DNA of 64,000 nt from Streptomyces dangxiongensis (GTDB taxonomy: Bacteria > Actinomycetota > Actinomycetes > Streptomycetales > Streptomycetaceae), in contig NZ_CP033073.1 in NCBI RefSeq assembly GCF_003675325.1, positions 3,968,001 to 4,032,000 on the forward strand. The letters are read 5' to 3'. Below the pieces are notes generated by a model. That model worked only from the letters and a program-made list of their open reading frames with translations. It was not told where the DNA came from and ran no database searches. Below, one piece after another: positions 1 to 7,753 of this stretch. Both the position numbers and the translations under genes were made by a program. Numbering within the stretch: the stretch's first letter is position 1; each line of letters opens with the position of its first letter.

Positions 1-495
1 TCCAAGGCGCAGGCCGCCTACCTGGAGCGTCTGACCAAGCACGTCACCCAGCACGGCAAGATCCGCCGGCGCGGTGAGAAGGCCATCGTCAAGGCGATCG
101 TCACCAAGGGCCGCGACCGCAACGAGTTCGAGCGCAAGTTCATCAACGCGCTGAACAAGGCCGGTCTCGCCGCTCAGGCCGACGGCACCGTGGTGCGCAG
201 CTCGGCCCAGGCCGCGGCGCAGACCGAGGACGGCGTGACCACCACCACGGCCGTGACCGACACCGCGGCCCGGCGCCAGCAGCCCAAGCGGCAGAGCAAG
301 TCCCAGCGGCAGTCCGGCGGGCCCAGGCAGCCGGGCGACGACTCGCCGTCGCTGGAGAAGGCCGACGAGCCGCGTGACGTCAAGCCCGCAGCGGCCAAGC
401 AGCCCCAGAAGCCCGGCTCCGCCACCCGCAGCAAGGCCCAGTCCGGCCAGCGCAAGGGTGGCCCGCAGCGGCCCAAGTCCCCGTCCAAGAAGTAA
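1..495 (+). CDS. yidC: YidC/Oxa1 membrane insertase, C-terminal fragment
   Basis: The frame is open from base 1 to the TAA at 493-495, so the start and all catalytic membrane segments lie left of the window. About 164 residues are visible. The first ~60 are a basic helical stretch, and the rest is a long hydrophilic cytoplasmic tail rich in Gln, Lys, Arg and Pro. YidC inserts membrane proteins, alone or with Sec; actinobacterial members carry such basic C-terminal tails that contact ribosomes. Identity rests mainly on position directly before jag and rsmG, the order found in most bacteria near oriC. The tail alone is too low in complexity to be diagnostic. Confidence 0.85.
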   Translation, partial: SKAQAAYLERLTKHVTQHGKIRRRGEKAIVKAIVTKGRDRNEFERKFINALNKAGLAAQADGTVVRSSAQAAAQTEDGVTTTTAVTDTAARRQQPKRQSKSQRQSGGPRQPGDDSPSLEKADEPRDVKPAAAKQPQKPGSATRSKAQSGQRKGGPQRPKSPSKK

Positions 496-510
496 GAAGG
501 AGCCCATCCC

Positions 511-1023
511 GTGACGGAAGGCACCACCTCCGCCGCTGCCGAGGGTGCAGACACCCTCACCCGCCTGGAGCAGGAGGGTGAGATCGCGGCGGACTACCTC
601 GAGGGTCTGCTGGACATCGCTGACCTCGACGGCGACATCGACATGGACGTCGAGGCCGACCGCGCCGCCGTTTCGATCATCAGCGACGCCGACAGCCGCG
701 ACCTGGAGAAGCTGGTCGGCCGGGACGGCGAGGTGCTGGAGGCGCTTCAGGAGCTGACGCGCCTGGCGGTGCACCGGGAGACCGGTGACCGCAGCCGGCT
801 GATGCTGGACATCGCGGGGTACCGGGCCCGGAAGCGGGCCGAGCTGTCCGAGCTGGGCGCGAAGGCCGCCGCCGAGGTGAAGAGCAGCGGCGAGCCCGTG
901 AAGCTCGCGCCGATGAGCCCGTTCGAGCGCAAGGTCGTGCATGACGCGGTCAAGGCCGCAGGACTGCGCAGCGAGTCCGAGGGCGAGGAACCGCAGCGGT
1001 TCGTCGTCGTCCTGCCCGCCTGA
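511..1023 (+). CDS. jag: Jag/KhpB-family KH-R3H RNA-binding protein
   Basis: 170 residues from GTG 511, preceded by AAGAAGGAG at 495-503. After an acidic N-terminus of ~35 residues there is a KH-like segment (residues ~45-110, including GRDGEVLEALQ, a GxxG-type loop region) and an R3H domain (LAPMSPFERKVVHDA followed by SEGEEPQRFVVV). The shape is that of Jag/KhpB, an RNA-binding partner of KhpA linked to cell-wall growth and division in other Gram-positives. It lacks the long N-terminal Jag domain of some Firmicutes, as is normal in actinobacteria. It lies 15 bp after yidC and is probably co-transcribed with it. Confidence 0.92.
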   Translation: MTEGTTSAAAEGADTLTRLEQEGEIAADYLEGLLDIADLDGDIDMDVEADRAAVSIISDADSRDLEKLVGRDGEVLEALQELTRLAVHRETGDRSRLMLDIAGYRARKRAELSELGAKAAAEVKSSGEPVKLAPMSPFERKVVHDAVKAAGLRSESEGEEPQRFVVVLPA

Positions 1024-1042
1024 TCGGACCCTCGCGTTTCAC

Positions 1043-1078
1043 CGGCCCCGTCTGTTGAGCAGGCGGGGCCGAATATTT
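1043..1078 (+). terminator. Hairpin terminator after jag
   Basis: An 8-bp inverted repeat CGGCCCCG/CGGGGCCG (1043-1050 and 1064-1071), with a further CTG/CAG pairing inside the loop, is followed by AATATTTGT. It lies 20 bp after the jag stop and before rsmG. Confidence 0.6.
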
Positions 1079-1142
1079 GTCAGCCTGGTGGTTCTGGTGG
1101 CCGGTGTGCGAAGCACCGGCGCTGTACGGAAGGACGGTCCCC

Positions 1143-1859
1143 GTGACGGAGGCAGCGGAGCTTCCCCCCGCACCCGCGCAGGCGCGGGAAGTGTTTGGTG
1201 ATCGCTTCGCGGATGCGGTGCGCTATGCGGAGTTGCTCGCCGAGGCAGGCGTGCAGCGTGGCCTCATCGGCCCGCGGGAGGTGCCCCGCCTGTGGGAGCG
1301 GCACCTTCTCAACTGCGCGGTGCTGTCCGAGGCAGTCCCCGAGGGGGTGACGGTCTGCGATGTCGGCTCGGGCGCCGGCCTGCCGGGTATCCCGCTGGCC
1401 CTGGTCCGCGACGATCTGAACATCACCCTGTTGGAGCCGTTGCTGCGGCGTACCAACTTCCTCAGCGAGGTCGTCGAACTGCTCGGCCTGGACCACGTCA
1501 CCGTGGTGCGCGGCCGTGCCGAGGAAGTCATGGGCAAGTTGCCTCCGGTGCATGTGGTGACCGCTCGTGCGGTGGCTCCGCTGGACCGCCTGGCCACCTG
1601 GGGCATTCCGCTGCTGCGTCCGTACGGCGAGATGCTCGCGCTGAAGGGTGACACGGCCGAGGAGGAGCTGAAAGCCGCGGCCTCGGCCCTCAGCAAGCTC
1701 GGCGCGGTCGAGACGTCGATCCTGCATGTGGGCGAGGGCGTGGTGGATCCGCTGTCCACCGTGGTGCGGGTCGAGGTCGGGGAGAGCCCGGGCGGTGTGC
1801 GCTTCGCGGCCAAGCGTGCGAAGGCGGCCCGCACCGGTCGCGTCCGTCGCCGTCGCTGA
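1143..1859 (+). CDS. rsmG: 16S rRNA (guanine-N7) methyltransferase RsmG
   Basis: 238 residues from GTG 1143; GGAAGGA upstream is the likely ribosome binding site, and the longer frame back to 1077 has no support. RsmG (GidB) uses S-adenosylmethionine to methylate G527 of 16S rRNA in the small-subunit core; loss gives low-level streptomycin resistance and, in Streptomyces, altered antibiotic output. Motif [16 protein letters not shown] is clear at residues ~70-85, preceded by LWERHLLNC, and the KRxGRxRRRR-like basic C-terminus is typical. The product length is normal. It lies between jag and parA, the standard origin order. Confidence 0.95.
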   Translation: MTEAAELPPAPAQAREVFGDRFADAVRYAELLAEAGVQRGLIGPREVPRLWERHLLNCAVLSEAVPEGVTVCDVGSGAGLPGIPLALVRDDLNITLLEPLLRRTNFLSEVVELLGLDHVTVVRGRAEEVMGKLPPVHVVTARAVAPLDRLATWGIPLLRPYGEMLALKGDTAEEELKAAASALSKLGAVETSILHVGEGVVDPLSTVVRVEVGESPGGVRFAAKRAKAARTGRVRRRR

Positions 1860-1952
1860 TCCTTCCTGACGACGAGCCGTACTCCACACAAGCTGCCCCT
1901 CTACCGTGCTGCGGAGTGTCGCGGAGGTCCGGTCGCAGGTGCTGTGCATCGT

Positions 1953-1966
1953 GTTTCACGTGAAAC
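1953..1966. promoter_or_regulatory. parS site 1 (GTTTCACGTGAAAC)
   Basis: Exact 14-bp match to the Streptomyces parS palindrome bound by ParB. It lies between rsmG and parA, so ParB bound here could also affect the parAB promoters. Confidence 0.95.
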
Positions 1967-2094
1967 GTCGCTCATTGCTGCACGGCATCATCGGTCGCGG
2001 CCGCGCCGCGGCCGAACCCCGCGACCGGAAGTCTCTCGGCTCGCTCGGGCAGGAACCCCCTCCGGGCGCCCCGCCCCCCTCCCGGGGCACGGAG

Positions 2095-2121
2095 TTGTCC
2101 ACAGAGGTGGATTTCTCCACA
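2095..2121 (+). promoter_or_regulatory. Pair of DnaA boxes upstream of parAB
   Basis: TTGTCCACA (2095-2103) is the preferred Streptomyces DnaA box. TTCTCCACA (2113-2121) is an allowed variant in the same orientation, 18 bp away. Both are ~90-110 bp before the parA start and well outside oriC, which lies left of the window. Confidence 0.6.
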
Positions 2122-2205
2122 GAACACCAGGCCTCACTGGTTCATGACCCCGACGGCATGGGAGGCTCTGTTCATTGCGAGCCTGATGTCGAGGAGAGTG
2201 AATCC

Positions 2206-3231
2206 GTGCGGTCCGACGCCAACATCGCGGGACCGATGACCGATCCGGTCCCCGGTCCCCGCACCGAGTCGATGGGGGCGGATGTTTCACGTGAAACACC
2301 GCCCCCGATGGACGACACTCCCATCGGTCGAGCGGCCCAACTGGCGGTGGAGGCTCTCGGCCGCGCCGGCGAAGGTCTGCCGCGACCGGGACAGACCCGA
2401 CTGATCGTGGTCGCCAACCAGAAGGGCGGCGTGGGCAAGACGACGACGACCGTCAACCTTGCCGCCTCGCTGGCTCTGCACGGCAGCCGCGTCCTGGTGG
2501 TAGACCTCGACCCGCAGGGCAACGCATCCACGGCTCTGGGGATCGACCACCACGCCGAGGTCCCCTCCATCTACGACGTGTTGGTGGAGAGCAGGCCCCT
2601 CGCCGAGGTCGTCCAGCCCGTCGTCGATGTCGAGGGCCTCTTCTGTGCCCCCGCCACCATCGACCTCGCCGGTGCGGAGATCGAGTTGGTGTCCCTGGTG
2701 GCCCGGGAGAGCCGGCTCCAGCGGGCGATCCAGGCGTACGAGCAGCCGTTGGACTACATCCTCATCGACTGCCCTCCCTCCCTCGGTCTGCTGACGGTCA
2801 ACGCGCTGGTCGCGGGCCAGGAGGTCCTCATCCCGATCCAGTGCGAGTACTACGCGCTGGAAGGACTGGGCCAGCTACTGCGCAACGTCGACCTGGTGCG
2901 GGGGCACCTCAACCCCACGCTGCATGTGTCGACCATCCTGCTCACCATGTACGACGGCCGGACGCGTCTCGCTTCCCAGGTCGCCGAAGAGGTGCGCACC
3001 CACTTCGGCGACGAGGTGCTGCGGACGAGCATTCCCCGCTCCGTCCGTATCTCCGAGGCGCCGAGTTACGGGCAGACGGTGCTGACTTACGATCCAGGAT
3101 CGAGCGGCGCCCTCTCCTACCTTGAGGCGGCCCGAGAAATCGCGCTGAGGGGCATCGGTGTCGGCTACGACGCCGGCCATGCCCACATCGGCGCCCAGAA
3201 CGACCCGAGCATGGTGGAGGGCATCCAGTGA
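2206..3231 (+). CDS. parA: Chromosome partitioning ATPase ParA
   Basis: 341 residues from GTG 2206, chosen because GAGGAG lies 9 bp ahead (2191-2196); ATG 2236 is a possible shorter start. ParA is the Walker-type ATPase that with ParB moves and positions origins; in Streptomyces it forms filaments in aerial hyphae before septation. The deviant Walker A motif KGGVGKTT lies near residue 72, with the Walker A' DLDPQGNAS and Walker B ILIDCPPSLG following. The ~65-residue N-terminal extension contains residues VSRET encoded by a parS site. Its stop overlaps the parB start (GTGA), so the two are translationally coupled. Confidence 0.95.
   Translation: MRSDANIAGPMTDPVPGPRTESMGADVSRETPPPMDDTPIGRAAQLAVEALGRAGEGLPRPGQTRLIVVANQKGGVGKTTTTVNLAASLALHGSRVLVVDLDPQGNASTALGIDHHAEVPSIYDVLVESRPLAEVVQPVVDVEGLFCAPATIDLAGAEIELVSLVARESRLQRAIQAYEQPLDYILIDCPPSLGLLTVNALVAGQEVLIPIQCEYYALEGLGQLLRNVDLVRGHLNPTLHVSTILLTMYDGRTRLASQVAEEVRTHFGDEVLRTSIPRSVRISEAPSYGQTVLTYDPGSSGALSYLEAAREIALRGIGVGYDAGHAHIGAQNDPSMVEGIQ
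2284..2297. promoter_or_regulatory. parS site 2, inside parA
   Basis: Exact GTTTCACGTGAAAC lying in frame in the parA N-terminal extension, where it encodes Val-Ser-Arg-Glu-Thr. Confidence 0.95.
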
Positions 3232-4328
3232 GCGAGCGACGGAGGGGACTGGGCCGTGGACTCGGTGCGTTGATCCCCGCTGCCCCGACCGAGAAGACCC
3301 CGGCGCCGGCCGCGATGGGCGGCGGAGCATCGACCTCGCCCGCAGCCGTCCCGGTACTGACGACCGACCGGGGGGTGGCCGCGGCGAAGGTGGCTACGCT
3401 GCCGCCTGTCGTGCACGAGGGCGAGGCGGCCCCGGCGAGCCCGGCCGTGGAGGTGCCCGCGCCTCCGTTGGGCGCCCACTTCGCCGAGATCCCGCTGGAC
3501 GACATCACGCCGAACCCGCGTCAGCCGCGCGAGATCTTCGACGAGGACGCGCTCCAGGAGCTGGTCACCTCCATCAGGGAGGTCGGTCTCCTCCAGCCCG
3601 TCGTGGTGCGGCAGCTAGGACCGGCCCGCTATGAGCTGATCATGGGCGAGCGCCGTTGGCGCGCCTGCCGTGAGGCCGGCCTGGAGGCCATCCCGGCCAT
3701 CGTCCGGGCCACGGACGACGAGAAGCTCCTCCTGGACGCGCTGCTGGAGAACCTGCACCGGGCGCAGTTGAACCCGATCGAGGAAGCCGCTGCCTACGAC
3801 CAGCTGCTGCGCGACTTCAACTGCACGCACGACCAGTTGGCGGACCGGATCGGACGCTCCCGTCCGCAGGTCTCCAACACCCTGCGTCTGCTGAAGCTGT
3901 CCCCGACCGTGCAGAAGCGGGTGGCCGCCGGAGTGCTCTCGGCCGGCCACGCCCGGGCGCTGCTGGCCGTCGATGATTCCGAGGAGCAGGACCGGCTGGC
4001 ACACCGGATCGTGGCCGAGGGACTGTCGGTGCGGTCTGTGGAAGAGATCGTCACGTTGATGGGCTCGCGCCCTCAGAAGGCCTCGCGTTCCCGGGGGCCC
4101 CGAGCCGGCTCAGTGCCCTCTCCGGCACTGAGCGAGCTGGCCACCCGGCTGTCGGACCGCTTTGAGACGCGGGTGAAGGTCGAACTGGGCCAGAAGAAGG
4201 GCAAGATCACCGTCGAGTTCGCCTCGCCGGACGACCTCGAGCGGATCCTCAGCGCGCTCGCCCCGGGTGAGAAGCTGGCCCTCCAGAAGAGCCTTCGCGA
4301 GGGCGACAGCGAGGAGACGCACGACTGA
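3228..4328 (+). CDS. parB: Chromosome partitioning protein ParB (CTPase clamp)
   Basis: 366 residues from GTG 3228, overlapping the parA stop by 4 bp. ParB binds parS, loads and slides as a CTP-dependent clamp, and organises the origin region. The N-terminal ~90 residues are Ala/Pro-rich with a basic start (RRRGLGRGLGALIP, the ParA-contact motif). They are followed by the ParB/Srx domain with NPRQPREIF and the C-motif GERRWRACREAG, the helix-turn-helix (DRIGRSRPQVSNTLRLLKL), and a C-terminal dimerisation domain. The parS sites listed in this window are its expected targets. A strong terminator follows. Confidence 0.97.
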   Translation: MSERRRGLGRGLGALIPAAPTEKTPAPAAMGGGASTSPAAVPVLTTDRGVAAAKVATLPPVVHEGEAAPASPAVEVPAPPLGAHFAEIPLDDITPNPRQPREIFDEDALQELVTSIREVGLLQPVVVRQLGPARYELIMGERRWRACREAGLEAIPAIVRATDDEKLLLDALLENLHRAQLNPIEEAAAYDQLLRDFNCTHDQLADRIGRSRPQVSNTLRLLKLSPTVQKRVAAGVLSAGHARALLAVDDSEEQDRLAHRIVAEGLSVRSVEEIVTLMGSRPQKASRSRGPRAGSVPSPALSELATRLSDRFETRVKVELGQKKGKITVEFASPDDLERILSALAPGEKLALQKSLREGDSEETHD

Positions 4329-4359
4329 TTCTCGTGCGGATCCATCTCGTTGTGCAGGG

Positions 4360-4406
4360 GAGCGGGCCGCGTCCGGCGTATGCCGGAACACGGCCCGCTC
4401 TTTGCT
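4360..4406 (+). terminator. Terminator of the parAB operon
   Basis: Perfect 10-bp stem GAGCGGGCCG/CGGCCCGCTC (4360-4369 and 4391-4400), with a smaller CCGG hairpin in its loop, followed by TTTGCTTT. Confidence 0.8.
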
Positions 4407-4505
4407 TTGCGGCGGTATCGAGCGATTCCCATCGTGGATACGATGCGAACAGGTATGGCGCATCCACCGGACAGCATCTGCATCTCTGAGCGGGGAGTCG
4501 GGGCC

Positions 4506-4763
4506 ATGCGATCGATCAGCCGCACCGGACTGGTGAGCGCGGGTCTGGGCCTCGGCGCGGTCGGTGGCTTCATCGGCAGCCTGCTCAGGGAGCGGAGTGC
4601 TCTGACAGCCGCACATGATGCGGCGGGCGAAGGAAGCGAGGATCAGCCTTCATGGGGCGTCGGCTCGTGCCGCTCACGCTGGACAACCTTCAGGACCTTC
4701 CCCAACGCTGTCGCTCATGCGTCTTCTGGGAACTGGACCCCGTCAGCGGCGAAGCGGCGGTGA
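4506..4763 (+). CDS. Possible small membrane-associated protein
   Basis: 85-residue reading frame from ATG 4506. Its first ~30 residues (MRSISRTGLVSAGLGLGAVG, then GFIGSLLRERS) look like a basic N-terminus plus one glycine-rich membrane segment. The C-terminal third overlaps the start of the following GNAT gene by 112 bp in another frame and looks like noise, so if the gene is real its end is doubtful or a frameshift has lengthened it. A GGGGAG stretch at 4490-4495 could serve as ribosome binding site. I do not recognise a family. Confidence 0.3.
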   Translation: MRSISRTGLVSAGLGLGAVGGFIGSLLRERSALTAAHDAAGEGSEDQPSWGVGSCRSRWTTFRTFPNAVAHASSGNWTPSAAKRR

Positions 4764-5269
4764 CAGCGGGCACATCCGCGACGGAGAAGGAAGCCTGGAT
4801 CTCCGCCGTCCTGCTGGACTGGGGATCATGCGGCCGGGTGGCATACGTCGATGACGTAGCGGCGGGATTCGTGCTCTACGCCCCGCCCGCCTACGTGCCG
4901 CGTTCGACGGCCTTTCCCACCAGCCCGGTCTCACCGGACGCGGTTCAGTTGATAACGGCCTTCATCCTGCCCGGTTATCAGGGACAGGGACTGGGCCGGA
5001 TGCTGGTGCAGGCGGTCGCCAAGGATCTGCTGCGCAGGGGCTTCAAGGCGATCGAGGCGTTCGGCGATACCCATTGGAAGGAGCCGGCCTGTCTGCTGCC
5101 CGCCGACCATCTGCTGGCCGTGGGCTTCAAGACGGTCCGTCAGCACCCCGCACACCCCCGGCTGCGGTTGGAGCTGCGGTCCACGGTCTCCTGGAAGGAA
5201 GACGTGGAGATGGCGCTCGACCGTCTCCTGGGCGCGGTCCAGAAGGAACCCGCGCTGAGACCGCTGTAG
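4652..5269 (+). CDS. GNAT-family acetyltransferase
   Basis: 205 residues from ATG 4652; no good ribosome binding site is visible, so the start is uncertain. The acetyl-CoA pyrophosphate loop is seen as FILPGYQGQGLGRMLVQAV (QGQGLG, Q/RxxGxG/A type) around residue 115, preceded by beta-4 ending in LITAF. It sits between parB and trxA, the place occupied by cwlM (peptidoglycan amidase-like regulator) in mycobacteria. The substrate cannot be predicted. It converges on trxA and shares a bidirectional terminator with it. Confidence 0.85.
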   Translation: MGRRLVPLTLDNLQDLPQRCRSCVFWELDPVSGEAAVTAGTSATEKEAWISAVLLDWGSCGRVAYVDDVAAGFVLYAPPAYVPRSTAFPTSPVSPDAVQLITAFILPGYQGQGLGRMLVQAVAKDLLRRGFKAIEAFGDTHWKEPACLLPADHLLAVGFKTVRQHPAHPRLRLELRSTVSWKEDVEMALDRLLGAVQKEPALRPL

Positions 5270-5315
5270 CGGACGGATATGGGTGGGCTGTCGTCAGCGG
5301 ACGGTCGTCCCACGA

Positions 5316-5347
5316 GAATGGGCCAACCCCGAGGGGTTGGCCCATTC
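5316..5347. terminator. Bidirectional terminator between GNAT gene and trxA
   Basis: 14-bp perfect stem (GAATGGGCCAACCC and its complement) with a CGAG loop between convergent genes. It abuts a parS site at 5350. Confidence 0.85.
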
Positions 5348-5349
5348 GT

Positions 5350-5363
5350 GTTTCACGTGAAAC
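5350..5363. promoter_or_regulatory. parS site 3
   Basis: Exact GTTTCACGTGAAAC between the terminator and the trxA stop codon. Confidence 0.95.
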
Positions 5364-5364
5364 G

Positions 5365-5697
5365 TCACTTGGTGATGAACTCTTCGAGGTCACGCAGCAG
5401 CGCGGCCTTGGGCTTCGCGCCGACGATCGTCTTGGCCACCTCGCCGCCCTGGTAGACGTTCAGGGTCGGGATGGACATGACGCCGTACTTGGCGGCCGTG
5501 CCCGGGTTCTCGTCAATGTTGATCTTGACGATCTCAATCTGGTCGCCGAACTCGGCAGCGATCGCCTCCAGCGACGGGGCGATCTGGCGGCACGGGCCGC
5601 ACCAGGCCGCCCAGAAGTCCACCAGGACAGGCTTGTCGTTCTTCAGGACGTCCTGGTCGAAGGAATCGTCGGTCACAATCTTGAGGTTGCCGGCCAC
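5365..5697 (-). CDS. trxA: Thioredoxin TrxA
   Basis: 110 residues from GTG 5697, with AAGGAG six bases ahead. Classic thioredoxin: active site WCGPC with Cys33 and Cys36, buried Asp27 in VDFWA, and the cis-proline loop MSIPTL. It reduces protein disulfides in the cytoplasm and receives electrons from TrxB, encoded 50 bp upstream on the same strand. In S. coelicolor trxBA belongs to the sigma-R disulfide-stress regulon, and a matching promoter is present upstream of trxB here. Confidence 0.97.
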   Translation of the reverse strand: MAGNLKIVTDDSFDQDVLKNDKPVLVDFWAAWCGPCRQIAPSLEAIAAEFGDQIEIVKINIDENPGTAAKYGVMSIPTLNVYQGGEVAKTIVGAKPKAALLRDLEEFITK

Positions 5698-5747
5698 GGC
5701 GGGCTCCTTACCTTGGTCGTGCGGTGGGGCGAGGGAAGAGGGGAAGG

Positions 5748-6719
5748 TCAGACGGCGGCGGTCTTCTCGGGCTCCGCCTGGTCCTCGTCCGCGAGTGCGG
5801 CGAGGAAGCGCTCGGCATCGAGAGCGGCGGAGCAGCCGGTACCGGCCGCGGTGATCGCCTGGCGGTAGGTGTGGTCGACCACGTCGCCGGCGGCGAAGAC
5901 CCCGGTCACGTTGGTGCGCGTGGACGGAGCGGCGACCTTCAGGTAACCCTCATCGTCCAGGTCTAGCTGCCCCTGGAACAGCTCGGTGCGCGGGTCGTGA
6001 CCGATCGCGATGAACAGACCCGTGACGGGCAGCTCGGACAGCTCGCCGGTCTTGAGGTTGCGCAGCTTCAGTGCGGAGAGCTTCTGGTCACCCTGAATCT
6101 CGGCGACCTCGCTGTCCCAGACGAACTTGATCTTCGGGTCGGCGAAGGCCCGCTCCTGCATCGCCTTCGAGGCGCGCAGGGTGTCCCGCCGGTGGACGAT
6201 CGTCACGGACTTGGCGAACCGCGAGAGGAAGGTGGCCTCCTCCATCGCGGTGTCACCGCCGCCGATCACGGCGATGTCCTGGTCCCTGAAGAAGAACCCG
6301 TCACAGGTGGCGCACCAGGAGACACCACGGCCGGACAGTGCGTCCTCCTTCGGCAGGCCCAGCTTGCGGTGCTGGGACCCGGTGGTCACGATGACGGCCT
6401 TGGCCTGGTGGACGGTGCCCGCGGTGTCGGTGACGGTCTTGATCTCACCGCTCAGGTCGACGGAGACGATGTCGTCCGGAACCAGCTCGGCGCCGAAGCG
6501 CTCGGCCTGTGCGCGCATGTTGTCCATCAGGTCGGGACCCATGATGCCGTCGCGGAAGCCGGGGAAGTTCTCCACCTCGGTGGTGTTCATCAGGGCCCCA
6601 CCCGCGGTGACGGCGCCTTCGAACACCAGGGGCTTCAGCGACGCACGGGCGGTGTAGAGCGCCGCCGTGTAGCCGGCGGGCCCGGAGCCGATGATGATCA
6701 CGTTACGGACGTCGCTCAC
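5748..6719 (-). CDS. trxB: Thioredoxin reductase (NADPH)
   Basis: 323 residues from GTG 6719 with GAGGAAT upstream. Low-molecular-weight FAD flavoprotein: FAD-binding [11 protein letters not shown] at the N-terminus, redox motif CATC near residue 140 ([11 protein letters not shown]), NADPH-binding [10 protein letters not shown], and the C-terminal FAD motif [10 protein letters not shown]. It transfers electrons from NADPH to TrxA and is the first gene of the trxBA operon. The C-terminus has a short acidic extension after the conserved core. Confidence 0.97.
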   Translation of the reverse strand: MSDVRNVIIIGSGPAGYTAALYTARASLKPLVFEGAVTAGGALMNTTEVENFPGFRDGIMGPDLMDNMRAQAERFGAELVPDDIVSVDLSGEIKTVTDTAGTVHQAKAVIVTTGSQHRKLGLPKEDALSGRGVSWCATCDGFFFRDQDIAVIGGGDTAMEEATFLSRFAKSVTIVHRRDTLRASKAMQERAFADPKIKFVWDSEVAEIQGDQKLSALKLRNLKTGELSELPVTGLFIAIGHDPRTELFQGQLDLDDEGYLKVAAPSTRTNVTGVFAAGDVVDHTYRQAITAAGTGCSAALDAERFLAALADEDQAEPEKTAAV

Positions 6720-6756
6720 GGCTTGATTCCTCGTCTCTGGTCAGCGTCAGTCGACC

Positions 6757-6784
6757 GGTGAGAGCCCTTTTCAGGACTCTCACC
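6757..6784 (-). other. Hairpin at the 5' end of the trxBA transcript
   Basis: 8-bp perfect stem (GGTGAGAG/CTCTCACC, 6757-6764 and 6777-6784). It starts within a few bases of the transcription start expected from the sigma-R promoter, so the mRNA would begin in a stable hairpin. The loop ends in CCCTTTTCAGGA. The function is not known; it could stabilise the message or be the terminator of a transcript from further upstream. Confidence 0.45.
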
Positions 6785-6789
6785 CACCC

Positions 6790-6815
6790 AACGGATCCTA
6801 CGGGGCGTGCATTCC
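6790..6815 (-). promoter_or_regulatory. Sigma-R promoter of trxBA (GGAAT-N18-GTT)
   Basis: On the minus strand GGAAT (6815-6811) and GTT (6792-6790) are separated by exactly 18 bases, the published sigma-R consensus. It sits ~70 bp before the trxB start, as in S. coelicolor trxBp1. The anti-sigma factor RsrA, not encoded here, would control it through thiol oxidation. Confidence 0.85.
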
Positions 6816-6871
6816 CGGTGTGTCCGGGCACACGCATGCGCTCCGGCGGCCGAAGGAGTGTTCCCGCCGGC

Positions 6872-7753
6872 TCAGGGCCGTGCGACGGACTGTTTCAGCA
6901 GGACCTCGCCGGCCGGGGCGCTCTGCTGCCGCACACAGGCCTCGTCGATCACATACGCGGTGACCCGCTTACTCTCGCGAGCATCGGCCACGACGACGAG
7001 GTAGGCGGCCTTCCCGGCATAGGTGCCCGTCTTGGCACCCAGGACATCGGCGCCCCGGCTGAGCGCCAGCCGGACACAGTCCGGGACGGGGACGGCGGTC
7101 TGCATCAAGGTGTTCGGGCCCGGGGTCACCCCCGGCGTCTCCGACCCGCCCTCGGTGTTCAACCGTGGCTGCTCACTGCCGTGCGGCAACCCCCTCTGCG
7201 CGGCGAGGAGGCCACGCACCTGGTGCTGCACGCTGTCACCGGAGAAGGCGGTGGCAGAGGGGGTCGGCGTCCCGTGGGCCGTCGTATGGCCGGTGTGGTC
7301 ACCGAGCGACGTCACAACCAGGCCGCCGCCGCCCAGTACCGCGGCAGTGAGCACGGCACCCAGGACGAACCGGCCGCGGCGCCGCCCGCGCTCGGACGGC
7401 TTGCGCCCGGGCCCGGTCGTCGCGCGCGGTCGCCCGGCGGGACGATTCGCCACGGTCACTGTTTCACGTGAAACGTGACCGGCGGCTTCCTCGCCGCCGA
7501 CGTGCAGCGGTACCTCGGCGGCCAGGGCGGCATCGATACGCTCGGCCACGTCGTCCGGCATCCGCTCCGGCTCCGGTACGGATCCCAGCAGGCTCCGGAT
7601 CTCCTCCAACGAGGCGTACATGTCCGCGCACGGCTCGCACGTGCCCAGATGACGCCGCACACCGGTGCTCCGGTCCGGCGGAAGCAGGCCTTCGGTGAGG
7701 TCGGAGATCTCGGCGACGTCCGGGTGCCCCGCCGTGTCCGTCGTGGAAGTCAC
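6872..7753 (-). CDS. Zinc-finger anti-sigma factor, cognate to SigM
   Basis: 293 residues; the start overlaps the sigM stop by 4 bp (ATGA), so the pair is coupled. The N-terminal cytoplasmic anti-sigma domain carries the ZAS motif H35-x3-C39-x2-C42 (HLGTCEPC). A basic linker leads to one membrane segment near residues 126-149 (FVLGAVLTAAVLGGGGLVV), followed by an extracytoplasmic C-terminal domain. The family holds its ECF sigma factor at the membrane until a signal releases it. A parS site inside the gene encodes VSRET (residues ~94-98). It is equivalent by position to mycobacterial rsmA (Rv3912). Confidence 0.9.
   Translation of the reverse strand: MTSTTDTAGHPDVAEISDLTEGLLPPDRSTGVRRHLGTCEPCADMYASLEEIRSLLGSVPEPERMPDDVAERIDAALAAEVPLHVGGEEAAGHVSRETVTVANRPAGRPRATTGPGRKPSERGRRRGRFVLGAVLTAAVLGGGGLVVTSLGDHTGHTTAHGTPTPSATAFSGDSVQHQVRGLLAAQRGLPHGSEQPRLNTEGGSETPGVTPGPNTLMQTAVPVPDCVRLALSRGADVLGAKTGTYAGKAAYLVVVADARESKRVTAYVIDEACVRQQSAPAGEVLLKQSVARP
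7461..7474. promoter_or_regulatory. parS site 4, inside the anti-sigma gene
   Basis: Exact GTTTCACGTGAAAC in the linker-coding part of the anti-sigma gene, again read as Val-Ser-Arg-Glu-Thr. Confidence 0.95.

Larger units (their letters stand above)
1860..2205 (+). promoter_or_regulatory. parAB upstream region
   Basis: 346 bp without a gene, holding a parS site (1953-1966), two DnaA boxes (2095-2121) and a GC-only palindrome-like tract near 1998-2014. S. coelicolor parAB is known to have two promoters here, one of them developmentally induced. I could not assign -10/-35 elements with confidence. Confidence 0.6.

Noticed and set aside
1750..1765. CTGTCCACC resembling a DnaA box within rsmG
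   Set aside because: Single isolated match with two differences inside coding sequence; expected by chance.
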